The translations under genes and the position numbers were made by a program. This document shows positions 11,883 to 23,040 of a stretch of 64,000 bases of DNA, one piece after another. Position 1 is the first letter of the stretch; every line of letters begins with the position of its first letter. This DNA is from Epiperipatus broadwayi (Eukaryota > Onychophora > Udeonychophora > Euonychophora > Peripatidae): assembly GCA_028023455.1 (NCBI GenBank), contig JAQFVV010006215.1, forward strand, positions 1,992,580-2,056,579, in the 5' to 3' direction. A model generated the notes under the pieces. It did no database searches. It was not told the origin of the DNA and saw only the letters and a list, made by a program, of their open reading frames with translations.

Positions 11883-12440
11883 ATTCCTTATTTTTTAAAT
11901 CCCTTTTTCTATATTTAACTTTATGCTTCCTCTCCTACTCTTAAAACTCCTTTATACAATGGGGAAAAATTTTACTTTCTTTCACTGGTGACCGATAGAT
12001 ATGTGTTCTCTAACTTAAGACCTCAAAACATTATCTTCTTTCTCAAATAAATCACTTCCTTTCTTAAATTAAAAAAATTCTTTAGTAACAAAATTACTAA
12101 AAACCAACAATCTTACATACAACTTAGTTATAAAGCATCCTTACAGCAACACCACCATAACAAAAAAAAAATATTTTTTTTTCTATATTTAAAATGGTGT
12201 AACAAAATATTTTCCAAAATTATTCAAATTCTTCATGACCTTTCCAAATCCAATTAAAAATATCTTTCTTGATCCTAATTTTCTCTCCATGTTCACATAG
12301 CAAGCATACAATTTTCATAATAATCAATTTCTTGAAAACAAATGCAGCAAACTCTCCATACAGTAGCACCACCCATTGCATCCATTGATTACTAAGGCTT
12401 GTACTAGGTGGCACTATGGTATGGAAAGTTTGCTGCTGCT

Positions 12441-12885
12441 ATATCTTGGTATCTAAATAGATTACATATCATTATATAAACGCATCAAACTTTGTGGAAA
12501 TTTTGTATACATAAATAAATGGGTCACAAATGGACAACTGTGAGTATGATATTTATCTAACCACCTTATAAATAAACAATAATAATTATAGTTCTCTATT
12601 TTACATAAATAAGTATTCTTTGATTTAAATCAACATTTCTTATATAATTTAAACTGCTGTCAATTTTTAAGTTTTGTTTTTCTAAAACTTAATTTGAAAT
12701 ACACACCTGCTTAAGATAGCCCTATACACACAAACATTTACCATTCATAGCTTCAGTTTGTCATGTGTGCCATTTTACATAATTGTATTTGCAATTCATT
12801 AGCATTTATAATATTCTAATTCCAATTTTTCACAGGATTTATGACGTTATTTTAAATGCATGATTTTTCGTAATACAAGGTTTTT
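12441..12885. other. AT-rich non-coding stretch
   Basis: No gene or clear repeat boundary seen. Confidence 0.4.
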
Positions 12886-12887
12886 TA

Positions 12888-13035
12888 GGAATATGTGGGA
12901 GATGATGATCCAAAGCAACTGATGAGTGCTGATTCAGCACAAAATATGTAATTGGGAATCATTTATCTTTTTTACATGTTTTCATGTGTATCAATTATAT
13001 AAGATTGAAGGATGACTGAAGGAAGCTTGAAATTC
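12888..13035 (+). repeat. SINE-like dispersed repeat, copy A
   Basis: Contains the shared core CAACTGATGAGTGCTG, an ATCATTTATCTTTTTTACATG stretch (12959 onward), and a tail with GAAGCTTGAAATTCTGAG followed by a box-B-like TTCAAATTCC. Same orientation as copy B at 13.33 kb. Confidence 0.65.
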
Positions 13036-13330
13036 TGAGTTCAAATTCCCTCTAATTACACTTAGCTTAAGTGTATACATATTACACTCATATTTAAATA
13101 TTACAGATTCAGACTCCCCTGTATTCTGCCCATTCATCTTCTGTTTATTTAAAGTCTTAAGGTCATACCTATGTGGGGTCAATATGACTTATGGTCAACA
13201 TGGATATGACAACAAAATTGGCAAATGAGGGCTTTGAACATACCATCATCACATTTTCAATGATATGAATGACTGAAGAGTTGGGAGAGTGGAGAAGATT
13301 GAAGCATGTTTATTAAAGTTTGATGATTTG

Positions 13331-13550
13331 CTATCTTAATATAAACCAAGCACTGATTATATATGTGTTTAGGAGATGATCTGGACCAACTGATGAGTGC
13401 TGGTTCAGCGTAGACTACATATATTGGAGATCATTTATTTTTTTCACATGTATGTCGATATATCAGTTGTATATGATGGAGTGGATGACTGAAGGAAACT
13501 TGAAAGTCTGGATTCAAATCCCCCCCCTCTCTATATATATATAATTAAAA
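13331..13550 (+). repeat. SINE-like dispersed repeat, copy B (near complete)
   Basis: About 220 bp from CTTAATATAAACCAAGCACT to a CCCCCC/CT/TA tail. Internal order: GATCTGGACCAACTGATGAG, ATTATTT-like middle, GTGGATGACTGAAGGAAAC, then AAGTCTGGATTCAAATCCC, which looks like a pol III box B. The A box is not convincing, so the tRNA origin is a suggestion only. The 3' TA-rich microsatellite fits a SINE tail. Confidence 0.65.
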
Positions 13551-14082
13551 CAGCTTTTGGAGAACACTACATAGAAATCTCAATAATGAGAATTTTTTAT
13601 AATTATGGTCTTTAAAAAAAATTCTGATCCATTGATACAAAAACATAGGTGGACAGCTAATATTTTAATGAAGTCTGATTTTCCTCAGAGAGAGAGCTGA
13701 TGTAAAAATTTCTCAAATAATAATGAGTGTTACACTTTATACTTTTTCCATTCATGATTTTTTATCAAAATTTTGACGAATCATAGACCAAGACAATTGA
13801 AAAAAAACTTGCAAATTATCTCCAATTCTTCTTCAGCTAACAAATTTATTAGAATTATTTTTATGGCTCATAAATATATAAGGTATTTCTTTTACTGTTA
13901 TTTAAACTGATATTTATGTATACCAGGATTACATTTTAAGCAAGAAAATATAAATTTCAAGATTGTATTATGCTTGATAGATTAAGCACAAAAAAAATAA
14001 TCTTCTAGTGAAGAGTAAGAAATAATTCTAAATATATTAGCATTTTGCATTTCTCAGAAATATTTAAGTGAATTTAAGCTAG
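13551..14082. other. AT-rich non-coding stretch
   Basis: No gene recognised. Confidence 0.4.
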
Positions 14083-15418
14083 AATTTATGGTGCTAGTAT
14101 TATAGATAAAGACGCCATTTGATGGTGCTGTTTTCTCACTAAAACTATAAAATATGAACATTCCCAGGCCATTGATTTTAATCATTTTGATGTGTTTTTT
14201 GTAATGCGAAAATAAAAAAAAATAAAATTCGTCTTTTTTAAATATTATATTTTATAAACATATACAAAATTAAATGATAACAGTAAATGTAAAATAAAAT
14301 CAAATTACAATTTGATTCGTGTTTTTATTTGCTTTATTAGAAAAAACAATTTTCTAGCGGATATTTTTTTAGTGGGGTTATGGCTTTTTTTGTTGTTTAA
14401 AAACTCATAATCTGAACAAAAAGTAAAATTTCTTAGTCTTTCTTTTAAATTTTAATTTTTACAGACAAACAGATATTATTGTGTTACCGCTATTTTTTAC
14501 TTTTTTAGTCTTCGTTTTACATTTTTATTTTTTACAGACAAACAGATATTACAGCTATTTTTTATTTCAAATAGAATGACAACAAAAAGTAAAAGTAGGG
14601 TTAGGTTTAGGGTTAGTTTTACAGTTAGGTTTAGGGTTAGGTTTAGGCTTAGTTTTAGGGTTAGGGTTCTGTTGTTGTAATGCTAAAATAAAAAATATCA
14701 ACATCGTACTTTTTGTAAATACTTATTTTTTATTAACATATATAAAATAAATGATAACAATAAACGTAAAATATATTCAACAAAGTATAACAGTAGTCGG
14801 AGAAAAGAAAGAAAGTAAAAGTTTTTAAACAACAACAAATATATATATAAAATGTCTTCTTTACTTATTAACCATGTTTATAATATATGCTTTTAATGAA
14901 ATTTAAAAAATGAGTGTAGACTTGTACTTTTCTTACTGGATATTTTTGTGTTTCCGCTATTTTTTACTTCAAAAATAAACACATGGTAGAATATTGTTTG
15001 TCTCGTGGAATGTTACGAACAGTACATTACTTGACGCGTTACCTAATTCCAACTCACTTTACACATATATGTTGATAATTATTACTTTAGAAAATCTGAA
15101 CATTTCAATACTTTAAAAAAAAAAAAATTCAATCAAAACAACATTTACATCCAATTCAAATATATACACCCTCTCACCAAGCCATAACAATTTTATAACC
15201 TGTGCGAATTCGCCAAATTTGCTGCAATGTGACATACATGCTATACTGCAATGCGACATAGCAGCCTGCAATCTGTAGCACAACAAAAAAGTTGTATTAT
15301 AGAAAATGCGGGTTCGAACGTGTCAGCCGCGGATATGGCATTTTTATGTGTTTTAGCATGAAAATGGCGCCATAGAGCAGCGTCTTTAGCTATAAGACTA
15401 GAACCGAATTTATAAACC
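14083..15418. mobile_element. Degenerate terminal-inverted-repeat element with internal repeats
   Basis: The left end (about 14083-14150) is similar to the reverse complement of the right end (about 15350-15418). Shared landmarks are TTATAG(A/C)TAAAGACG, the nearby GCGCC/GTGCTG block and a CTAAAAC stretch. Inside, the segment 14197-14320 recurs at 14672-14790 in the same direction. A shared motif around CGCTATTTTTTACTT occurs at about 14488 and 14957. A telomere-like tract lies in between. No transposase is seen, so this would be a non-autonomous element. Ends are approximate and diverged. Confidence 0.5.
14595..14670 (+). repeat. Interstitial telomere-like tract (TTAGGG variants)
   Basis: About 75 bases of tandem GGTTAGG/GGTTTAGG/TTAGGG variants, including two exact GGGTTAGGGTT-type stretches, interrupted by TTTTA spacers. 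TTAGGG is the common animal telomere repeat. Confidence 0.8.
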
Positions 15419-16004
15419 ATTTTAAATTATTAGCAGACTTGTAAGATAGTTCAGGCATAACAAGTACAATAAGAAAATAATAGACACTAAGAAAAACTAA
15501 CTACAGCGATAGCAAGAACAGAACACGCATAACAATTCTCCAGAAATTTTTACTAGATAAAACAATGTATACAGGGGGAAAAATATTCAAAAATGATCTC
15601 TTTAAAGAACAGAATATCTGAAATTCTATACAGTTACAGAAGATAATAAAACTACAAAATGTCAAGGAAAGCGGTGGGAAAAAATAAGTCACGAAGATAT
15701 AAAGCAACATCTTAGTATTGGAAGAAAGTTATTTCAGAAATAAAAAAGAAAACACTATTAATAAAAAGAGATGTGACATCATTAAGTAAGTAAAAAATTT
15801 GTGCAAAAACTATATAGTAATAAAAAAAGTAGCATTTTTTGCAATGCCACACATTTTAAACAAAGAAGTGAAATGAACAATACAATCTTGAAAAATAAGA
15901 AGTTCCAACAAATGATGGAATTATTATAGATATTTTTTGTAAAAAATTTAAGAAAAAAGAAATTGTTGGTAAAGCTATGCATCAAATTTCTATAAATGAT
16001 ATAC
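15419..16004. other. AT-rich non-coding stretch
   Basis: No protein recognised. Short T-rich open frames on the - strand (15501-15710 and 15782-15985) have low-complexity F/L/S composition and look like chance. Confidence 0.4.
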
Positions 16005-16680
16005 TAGTTGACTGAAAAACTATAAGTAATATGGGTATATAAGAAATGTAAAAAAGTTGTTGGATAATACAGATGTATCAATCTTCCATACTATAAAATA
16101 TTGATGAACTACTTGATTAAGAGATATGGACATTTAAGAAATATGAAAGGAAGTTTGGTAGATAATACATACCTACCTATCAATACACCAAATATCTCTA
16201 GAGTGCTTATGTACCAGTTGATTTGGAAAGATATGCGATGTGGATATTTAAAAAATATGAAAAGAAGTAATCTGATAATACAGATCTATCAGTCTTCTAT
16301 TGGTACATATAATGTCTACAAAAAAACTGATAGACCAGTTTAATGGAAGAATATTAATAGATAATTAAGAAATGTGTAAGGAAAATTGCTGATTAATACA
16401 GCTCTAACAATCTTATATCAATACATCAAATTGGAAAGGTATGAAAAATGGATATTTAAGAAATCTGAGAATTGTTCAATAATATAGACCTCACAGATTT
16501 CTATCAACACATCAAATATCTATAGGATACTGATGTATCAGCTGAATGAAAGGAAATAAAAAATATAAATATTTTTTTAAAATGAGAATAGGAGTTTGTT
16601 GAATAATACAAATCAATTTTTAAAATGTGAATAGGAATTTGTTGAATAATACAAATCTATCAGTCTTCTATCAACTTTAC
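16005..16680 (+). repeat. Tandem satellite, unit about 115 bp, about six diverged copies
   Basis: A unit with the landmarks TTTAAGAAATATGAAA, GATAATACAGATCTATC, CTTCTATCAATACATCAAA and a TGATGTACCAGTTGA-like end repeats at about 16035, 16133, 16247, 16363, 16456 and 16573/16616. Spacings run roughly 95-117 bp. The copies are clearly diverged and the last one is internally duplicated. The 80-codon open frame at 16101-16343 is a by-product of the repeat. Confidence 0.75.
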
Positions 16681-16829
16681 AAAAGATCTTTGTAAACTGT
16701 TTACAAATAATTTTAGATTTAATCAAAAATACAAAGAGAATTTAAACATGGTTATACATACATGTTACATACAAATAGCTGCAGAAAGGAGTACTAATGT
16801 TAATTGAAAGGAGACCCTTTGATTCTTTG

Positions 16830-17285
16830 AGGTCTTAAAGAAACTAAGCAGAGCAAAATATGTTTTCATCATTACAGCAGGTATTACTTTATGATTAGTC
16901 ATATAGTAAACAAATATGGATGGGCTCCTTATTAACATACATCAGCCAGTGTTGCGATTTTTATTGACTTTTTACCTTTGTGAGTTTGTTGGGTTTTTTA
17001 CCTCTGTGTTTAAGATCAAAAACATGATCCTTCTTCTTAGTTGTCTGATAATAATGGCAGGATAAATGTGTGTATATATGAACTTTTTTAAAAAGTATTT
17101 ACATTTATGACAAAAGTGAATTAAGTTCTTATTTTCAGATGACTGTAAAATTGCTATGATTTATGGTCAAAGGGTAGAAGGTACAAAGAATCCACTGATT
17201 ACAGATCCAGGCTGCCATTTCATGACATTTTATTTGAAGTACTTACATTGCAAATCAATGTAGATTGCACAATTTGAAAAAAAAC
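16830..17285 (+). mobile_element. 5' part of an RTE-type LINE (upstream region only)
   Basis: Matches 37655-38095, the leader upstream of the endonuclease of the RTE copy at 37.7-40.6 kb. Shared features are the CATATAGTA block, TAAGATCAAAAA, AATGTGTGTATATATGAAC and ATTTACATTTATGACA. It ends where the endonuclease should start (ACTTACATTGCAAATCA, corresponding to a T-Y-N-C-R-S codon stretch). The protein-coding remainder is absent. Confidence 0.6.
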
Positions 17286-17890
17286 AACTATTGTCTAATA
17301 TTAGATGGGATTATTGAACTTATATATCAGTTTTGTTGACCATTTAATAAGTTCAACTTCATTCACTATCTTTATAGCCATGACATATGCAAATCTAATG
17401 CATTAACTATTTAAATAAAGATTAACACCTTTAAATATTTATAAAGCAGGTTAAACAATGATATAAGAATATTATTTTATAAACAATTAAATTTAGAATG
17501 AAAAAAAGGTTAAATATATTATTTGAAATCCTGTTTTATATGGAATAAAAATTTAAATCATTAATAACAAAAAAAAGTGAAGTGAATGGTGGCTTTTAAT
17601 AAGATGGTTTAAGAGAGAAAAAAGATTATTTGGGTTACTGAAATACTGAAGAGAATGAAAAAAATATTACATTTTAATTATTATCATTTAGTGATGCCAA
17701 GATTATATTAATTCCTTATGATATATATATATGAAAAAAATTCAAGTATATTTAATGTGATGGGAATCTAACTACCTCATTGCTATCAACTTTTCATTTA
17801 CCATCAAGATTTTCAAAAAATTATATGCCAGTACAAATTCATCATTTGCCATTTATACTTCAAGATTAACAATATTTGAATAAAAAATCC
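17286..17890. other. AT-rich non-coding stretch
   Basis: No gene recognised. Confidence 0.4.
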
Positions 17891-18530
17891 AGTTTCTTTC
17901 CTTATTATATACTGCATTCTTAGCACAGCTTCAATATCATTTTCATTCTACTTTAATATCCAACTTTCACATCTATAGAATCACAATACATATCTATCAT
18001 AGTTCTTATCTTTGTTTTTAAAGATAAATTCCTTCTAAAAATATTTTTTCTAGGTTTTTAATTGAAAGTCTAACAATATAGCAGTTTGCAATGAGTCTTT
18101 AGATTGCAAGAAACTTTGTTGTTGAAAAGTGATCCAAACTATCAATTTCTTTATGTTGAAATGGTGATCGTATGATGTTTAGTAGTTCTGTATGTTTATG
18201 GTCAGGTTTAAAATAAAGTGCCATCTATGACATCACAATTTTTTTTTAAGTGTATCTTTCCATTCTTTGTTTTAATTTTCCTAATCTGTACTTCAAATCT
18301 TCTTTACTTTCAGCTGAAAATGTATTGTCATCAGTAAATATGACAATGTTGAAACTTCTTCATCAATTCTAAATCTATATTTATTATTACCAAATCTAGA
18401 TTCCCTCATTAAATAATTTATATATTATTTGAATAGTAGGATAACAATATGCAGTTCTATCTCATTTTTATGCCAGTATAAAATTGTTCTGTTTTGCCAC
18501 TACCTATTTTAAATATAGGTGCTATTCTCA
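17890..18530 (-). pseudogene. Degraded LINE reverse transcriptase, family distinct from the RTE copies
   Basis: Read on the - strand, pieces in successive frames match the second half of a non-LTR reverse transcriptase. NYLMRESRFG near 18410 sits at the end of the motif-B region. FTDD at 18330-18341 stands for the catalytic YADD, followed by SAESKEDLK and KQRMERY. A YDRYVL...CESWILK...IEAV block at about 17935-18010 corresponds to the conserved tyrosine/CESWT segment C-terminal to the polymerase. Multiple stops and frameshifts make it a fossil. The 5' side is interrupted by the hairpin element at 18.55 kb. Confidence 0.55.
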
Positions 18531-18825
18531 TAGAAATATATCTTAAATGTAAATATATTAAATTTAAGCGTAAACAGATAATATATAATAACGTGAAAGC
18601 TAAACACCTTCAAACAGATACGCTTTAAAAATGCTTAAGTGACAGCCAATCAGATGGAATAATGACATCACATGGGCCACCTTTTTCTAATAGTTCTGGC
18701 TTGTGTTTTAGAATTTAGAGTCCCATGTGATGCCATTATTCCATCTGATTGGCTGTCACTTAAGCATTTTTAAAGCGTATCTGTTTGAAGGTGTTTAGCT
18801 TTCACGTTATTAGAAATATATCTTA
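18531..18825. mobile_element. Hairpin (fold-back) element flanked by a 15-bp direct repeat
   Basis: TAGAAATATATCTTA occurs exactly at 18531-18545 and again at 18811-18825, as a target-site duplication would. Between them are about 40 bases of AT-rich DNA and then a near-perfect inverted repeat: 18586-18676 against 18722-18812, 90 of 91 bases complementary, with a 45-base loop. Each arm carries a CCAATCAG box; the left arm also has a CRE-like TGACATCA. No protein is encoded. A 15-bp duplication is typical of LINE-mobilised insertions and too long for most MITEs. Confidence 0.8.
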
Positions 18826-19160
18826 TAAAAACATGAGATACTCTAGTAATACAATAGTCTATGATCATTTGGAATGATAAATTAAATCAAAGATGTTGTT
18901 GTAATAAATAAAACATACACTGGATCATTTTTTTGTTTTTCCTGACCACCTTTAATTCTCGATTTTTCTTCAAATTAGCTCAAACAGGAAGTTTTCTCTT
19001 CATGTAAAACTTCAATATGCATGAAATATTTGTCATTACAATTCTACTTGTATGTGATGTAAATATATATTCTGTCAAAATGACCTTTTTTGATACTGGA
19101 ATACATAATACTTTCTCAAATCTTCATATCACTATAGAAGTTTTCTAGATTAATTAGCAT
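18826..19160. other. AT-rich non-coding stretch
   Basis: May contain further remains of the LINE at 17.9-18.5 kb on the - strand, but no motif is clear. Confidence 0.3.
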
Positions 19161-19164
19161 AATT

Positions 19165-19378
19165 TGTTAATATATAGGGTATATGTGCACAGACTTTCAC
19201 ACAACCCACCACTCTCCACACCATCTCATAATGCTGATACACTTAAACACATATATGTTGAAAAGATAAATAATCACCAATATATGTATTTCATGCTAAA
19301 CTAGCAATTATCAATTGGTCCAAATTACCATCTCCACACATATATGCTGTAAGTGCTCAGATATATATTAAGATAACA
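19165..19378 (-). repeat. SINE-like dispersed repeat, near-complete copy
   Basis: The reverse complement of the unit at 13.33 kb and of the arms of the 1.5-2.4 kb inverted repeat. It includes ACAGACTTTCACA, CATATATGTTGAAAAGATAA, the GCTAAACTAGCA core, TGGTCCAAATTACCATCT and an ATATATTAAGATAA end. Confidence 0.65.
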
Positions 19379-20260
19379 TGTGTGTTTCAATTATTACATA
19401 ATTTGTTAAGTATTTTTTATTGATTTGTCTTCAATAATTTTTTGCTAAATTTCTGATGAAATGCCATCAACTTTAATGGTCTTATTTGTAACCATTTTTA
19501 CAGGATAAGACCTCATACCCCATTATTGAAAGTTTCTCTATATATCTTGACTTCATGAAAAGTATATCAGATAATAATAGCTTTTCTGTATATTCTATTT
19601 ACTTATGCCTTTATTCAATTCTATTCATTCCATTTTAAGCATGAAAGATTGTTTCCCTTTCCAAGATTAAAAATGATATAACATTAATATTTGTCATTCC
19701 TAAATTCTCTTTAGTTCATTTTAAATTTTGGATTCTTGTCTTCATTGTGATTTTTCTAATTGCTTCATTTTAATCAATTTTTCTTAGACTCATCTTCAAT
19801 TATTATCAGAGTCTGTTGGAAACATTACCAAAGCAAGAAACTGTTTAAAGTAGTACAAAATGGCTTTATAAAATAGCAAAACAGAGAAATAAAGTTGGCA
19901 GATTCAGTATTCAAGTTCTATACTATATAGCTATACTTCTATAATGGATGCATTCAACTTGTTGAAAACAAAATATATTTTCCTTATAACCTTCTCGTTT
20001 TTGACAATAAGTGCAATGATGTGATGTACTGTGACTTCTCCTTATTCAGAATCAGAAATCTCTGCCATTATGCTGAAGAAACCTCTTAGCCACTTTACCT
20101 TCCCTTTCTATTCCCCGCTCTAAGTTTTCCTCATATTCTCTATTCTTCTCCATCTCATTTCCACAAGTGATAGAATGGTAGATTGTGGTACCCAAGGTAC
20201 ATAGATCATGAATCCAGCACAATCATTTTCACTGCTTAAATTTTTTTTTCTTTTTTTCAA
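19379..20260. other. AT-rich non-coding stretch
   Basis: No gene recognised on either strand. Confidence 0.4.
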
Positions 20261-20352
20261 GTGTCATAGCATTGGCCGGGACGCGAACCCGCAACCCGGG
20301 CAACTGCTTGTAAGTCAATCGTGCTGACATCTCGACCACCAATGCAAGACTT
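20235..20352 (-). repeat. tRNA-derived SINE with intact acceptor-stem ends
   Basis: On the - strand, 20345 to 20269 is 77 nt, begins GCATTGG and ends CCAATGC, a perfect 7-bp acceptor stem. It has a 4-bp D stem (GTCG/CGAT) and a box-B/T-arm region GGGTTCGCGTCCC with four of five T-stem pairs. The anticodon arm pairs poorly and position 33 is not T, so a working tRNA is unlikely. A short ACACTTG tail and an A-rich run follow (seen as T runs on +). A diverged second copy lies at 50.6 kb with a target duplication, which identifies this as a SINE. Confidence 0.7.
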
Positions 20353-22060
20353 TCGTTTTGAACAATAAATCATTTGCTTTTTTTCCTCCTTTCTTCATTA
20401 ATAATGACTAGATGTACTAACAAAATAGTTTGCCTGTATCAGCAAAAAAATCTTCAGCCCTAATTAATTCTATAAACTTCCATCCATAATTTATTCGGCT
20501 CATACATAATCTAAATGAATTACCCAGATTGGTAGAAAAATAATGTAAGAAAGAAAAAAAAAGGAGGAGGACCTGGGGGGGGGGGGAGCATTTATAAAAA
20601 TATTAATTAAGAGCATAGCAAGAGATGAAAAGACTTTAAGAAAATATCATAAAATGTTCGGAAAAACCTAATCATGGTGATGGTGATTTATTTATTATAT
20701 ATATGTACACACATCATACATGAACACAGGCACACGCATCTTTGTTTACATATGTGTCCATCGTGACACACCAATCTATATAAATACTGGAGTACACATT
20801 GAAGAAAACTACGATTGTTAAAAATTATTGTAGATATATACGCATATTAAGACATAATAGTTATTATTTGCTCTATTTGTAAATAATTAATTAACAAATA
20901 ACCTTTTATTATTTTAATATATGACTGTTTATAATTTCATTTTGCTACTTAACTTTTCTATTTATTATACGGAATCAATATAAATATTGTCCAAATCAGA
21001 GACAGCACGGGTTTAACTTCTAAGCCTGCGCCGTCTAATAGCTGGAACCGAATTAGTTACGTAACTCAAAATCTCGTTAAACATTAATGTTTGCTTTTTA
21101 ATATTAAGTTTATATATTAGTATTTTCAAAACCTTAAAGTCAATGACTTAACTGTATTATTTTTTTTTATTTCCGTATAATTGTAACTAACTTCGGATTT
21201 AACGATTGAGGAACACACTTCTATCTTTCTACTTCATTAATTTCACAACCGCAGCTTTGATACTCATGAATTAAAGAGAACCACAATTTCAAATAAAATA
21301 ACTGTTTTTTGAGAAGTGCTACTGTCTTTTTAAGCTAACAGGTTGTGGTTTACAAGTCATAGCACATTTGTCAAGCAGATAAACATGGAGTCACAGCTTG
21401 TAATTTGTAACTACATATTTATGATTTTTGAGTGCAGATAATCTTTAAGATTCACTTAGAGTAATTCAAAATAAGGGAATGCAATCGTATGACCTTGACA
21501 TAACCAGCCTGGTGCATTTTATAACTGACATTCTCATTCTCTCGTTAAATAAAAAACTAGTGTAACATTTTTATAAATATGCTATTAAAGTAATAATATA
21601 TTGATTCGATGTTTCTGAAATTGAACTCATTCATGTTTTTAATCCCATTATTATTAGCCGATTCATGTAGAAATATTTGATTTATTTTTGTTTCCTGTAA
21701 ATAACCAGTTTCATTAGTTCTATGAAGATGACTGTGAAGATGATAGCAGGTCATGGAGCGCTTGACAACATAGATACCATTTCAATGAAGTGAGAAAACC
21801 CAATCAAATCTATTCTTATGCCATTTCTAGCCAATTAGGAAATAGCTTACAAATTTCCTTTGAATACGTTGTTAAAGAAATAAGAGACGACAAAAAATTG
21901 ATCTAAAGTGCGAGAGATTTTTTTAAATTTTATTTAAATAATTTACAGTTATTTTGATTATTGAATATTATGAGATTATTTATGGCAGAAAAAAACATCA
22001 ATATATGATATTTTGAAAACAAAAGACCTACACTTTTCTGCTTAAAAATTTGAAAACTTC
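20353..22060. other. Upstream intergenic region of KAT6
   Basis: AT-rich with a G run near 20576-20588 and TA repeats near 20700. No gene recognised. A 65-codon frame on the - strand at 21557-21754 has no recognisable content. Confidence 0.4.
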
Positions 22061-22069
22061 GTGTATAAT

Positions 22070-22640
22070 AACGATCAAAATATCAATTCTTACTAAGTAT
22101 AGGCCAGCGTCTGTTGTATGAAGCTCCGGCCATATTTGCATGCCAGCTAGTCTTTTTTGTCGCGTCACGAGAACTTCGAAATTTTCAGAGGGAAAATTTT
22201 AGCTTTATTTTTGGACTACAACTATTCATGTGATTATAAAATAATAAATTAAATCTTCAACTTTTGATGTTGAGAAACATTGGACTTCCAATAGCTATAT
22301 CTGGTGAGTTTTGTGCTTTTAAAAAAGGCCTTTTGTCGTTAGATTTGTCTAGAACCGCTGACGTTGTAGCTGAAAATCTAGGCATCTGTCTGGAATTAGT
22401 GTTCATGAAGTATATATTTATTTACGTTAAAACATGTCGTAGTTATTGAGGAGAATTTAAAATTATGTATTTCGTCGTTTAAAAGGTAAGTGCTTAAATT
22501 TTATACCTTTAAAAATGTTTAAGTACTTGATTTGCCTTTGTCCGCCATTTTGAGCTGTTGAGGACGGTAGAGCGAGCCTATCCCTTTTCAAAATGGTCGA
22601 ATTTCTGTGACGCATCACGGTAAGAGGGTGAACTGTGAGA
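22070..22640 (+). promoter_or_regulatory. Probable KAT6 promoter and 5' non-coding exon region
   Basis: CpG dinucleotides, rare elsewhere, cluster here (for example around 22100-22175 and 22540-22625). CCGCCATTTTGAG at 22542-22554 is a close match to the YY1 site common near animal transcription starts, and CAAAATGGTCG at 22589-22599 is a second YY1-like core. CRE-like GTCACG and TGACGC steps occur at about 22160 and 22608. Candidate splice donors are AAAAG|GTAAGT (intron from 22486) and CACG|GTAAGAG (intron from 22620), either of which could join the acceptor at 23040. The transcription start cannot be fixed from sequence alone. Confidence 0.5.
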
Positions 22641-23040
22641 ATAAACCGAAACTAAAATTGGCTTATATTGTTTTTGTAATTGTAATTTGTTATGTTAGTA
22701 AAAGTAGAAGCTTCTTACTCGTGTATCGAATTGTTTATGAAAAGCATCTGCATTGTTGATAGCTAGTTTGACCATCCATAATCTCTTGATCATGTTATGG
22801 TTGCTTTCTTTGTTGTACTTAATCCTCATTTTAATCGATTTTTTATTATATTTTAAAGAGATGGTATTTTATGTAAAATTATTACTTTCTTTGTTATAAT
22901 TGCAAAAATTAAACAGTGAAGCGCAAAATAATTAGAATGACTGTCATAGGGCTTAACTTGTTTATTTGTAGTAAACGTTACATTTACTTTTTAACTATTT
23001 ACTGCTCTTTTAATAATGTATTTTTATATTTTTCTTACAG

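Larger units (their letters stand above)
10548..12440 (-). mobile_element. 5' fragment of a CR1/L2-like LINE (ORF1 and start of endonuclease)
   Basis: On the - strand, in order: an AT-rich leader, a PHD-finger protein (from 11882), an SGNH/GDSL esterase-like region (11407 to about 10960), a linker, and the beginning of an AP-type endonuclease. The endonuclease shows an LTVMETHL motif at about 10643-10663 and a WQGINR...GDGIGVM block down to 10548. The reverse transcriptase is missing: the fragment stops inside the endonuclease and joins SINE-like DNA. PHD plus esterase in ORF1 is characteristic of CR1/L2-group LINEs. Loss of the 3' rather than the 5' part is unusual for a LINE. The right boundary is approximate. 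Confidence 0.7.

Noticed and set aside
16101-16343. 80-codon protein
   Set aside because: Lies wholly within the 115-bp satellite and is not maintained between units.
20269-20345. Functional tRNA gene on the - strand
   Set aside because: The acceptor stem is perfect, but the anticodon arm pairs poorly, position 33 is not T, and a diverged copy with A tail and target duplication lies at 50.6 kb. A SINE explains it better.
22264-22449. 61-codon frame upstream of KAT6 as a separate small gene
   Set aside because: Begins at a non-ATG codon, no recognisable content, and sits in the putative promoter/5' exon region.
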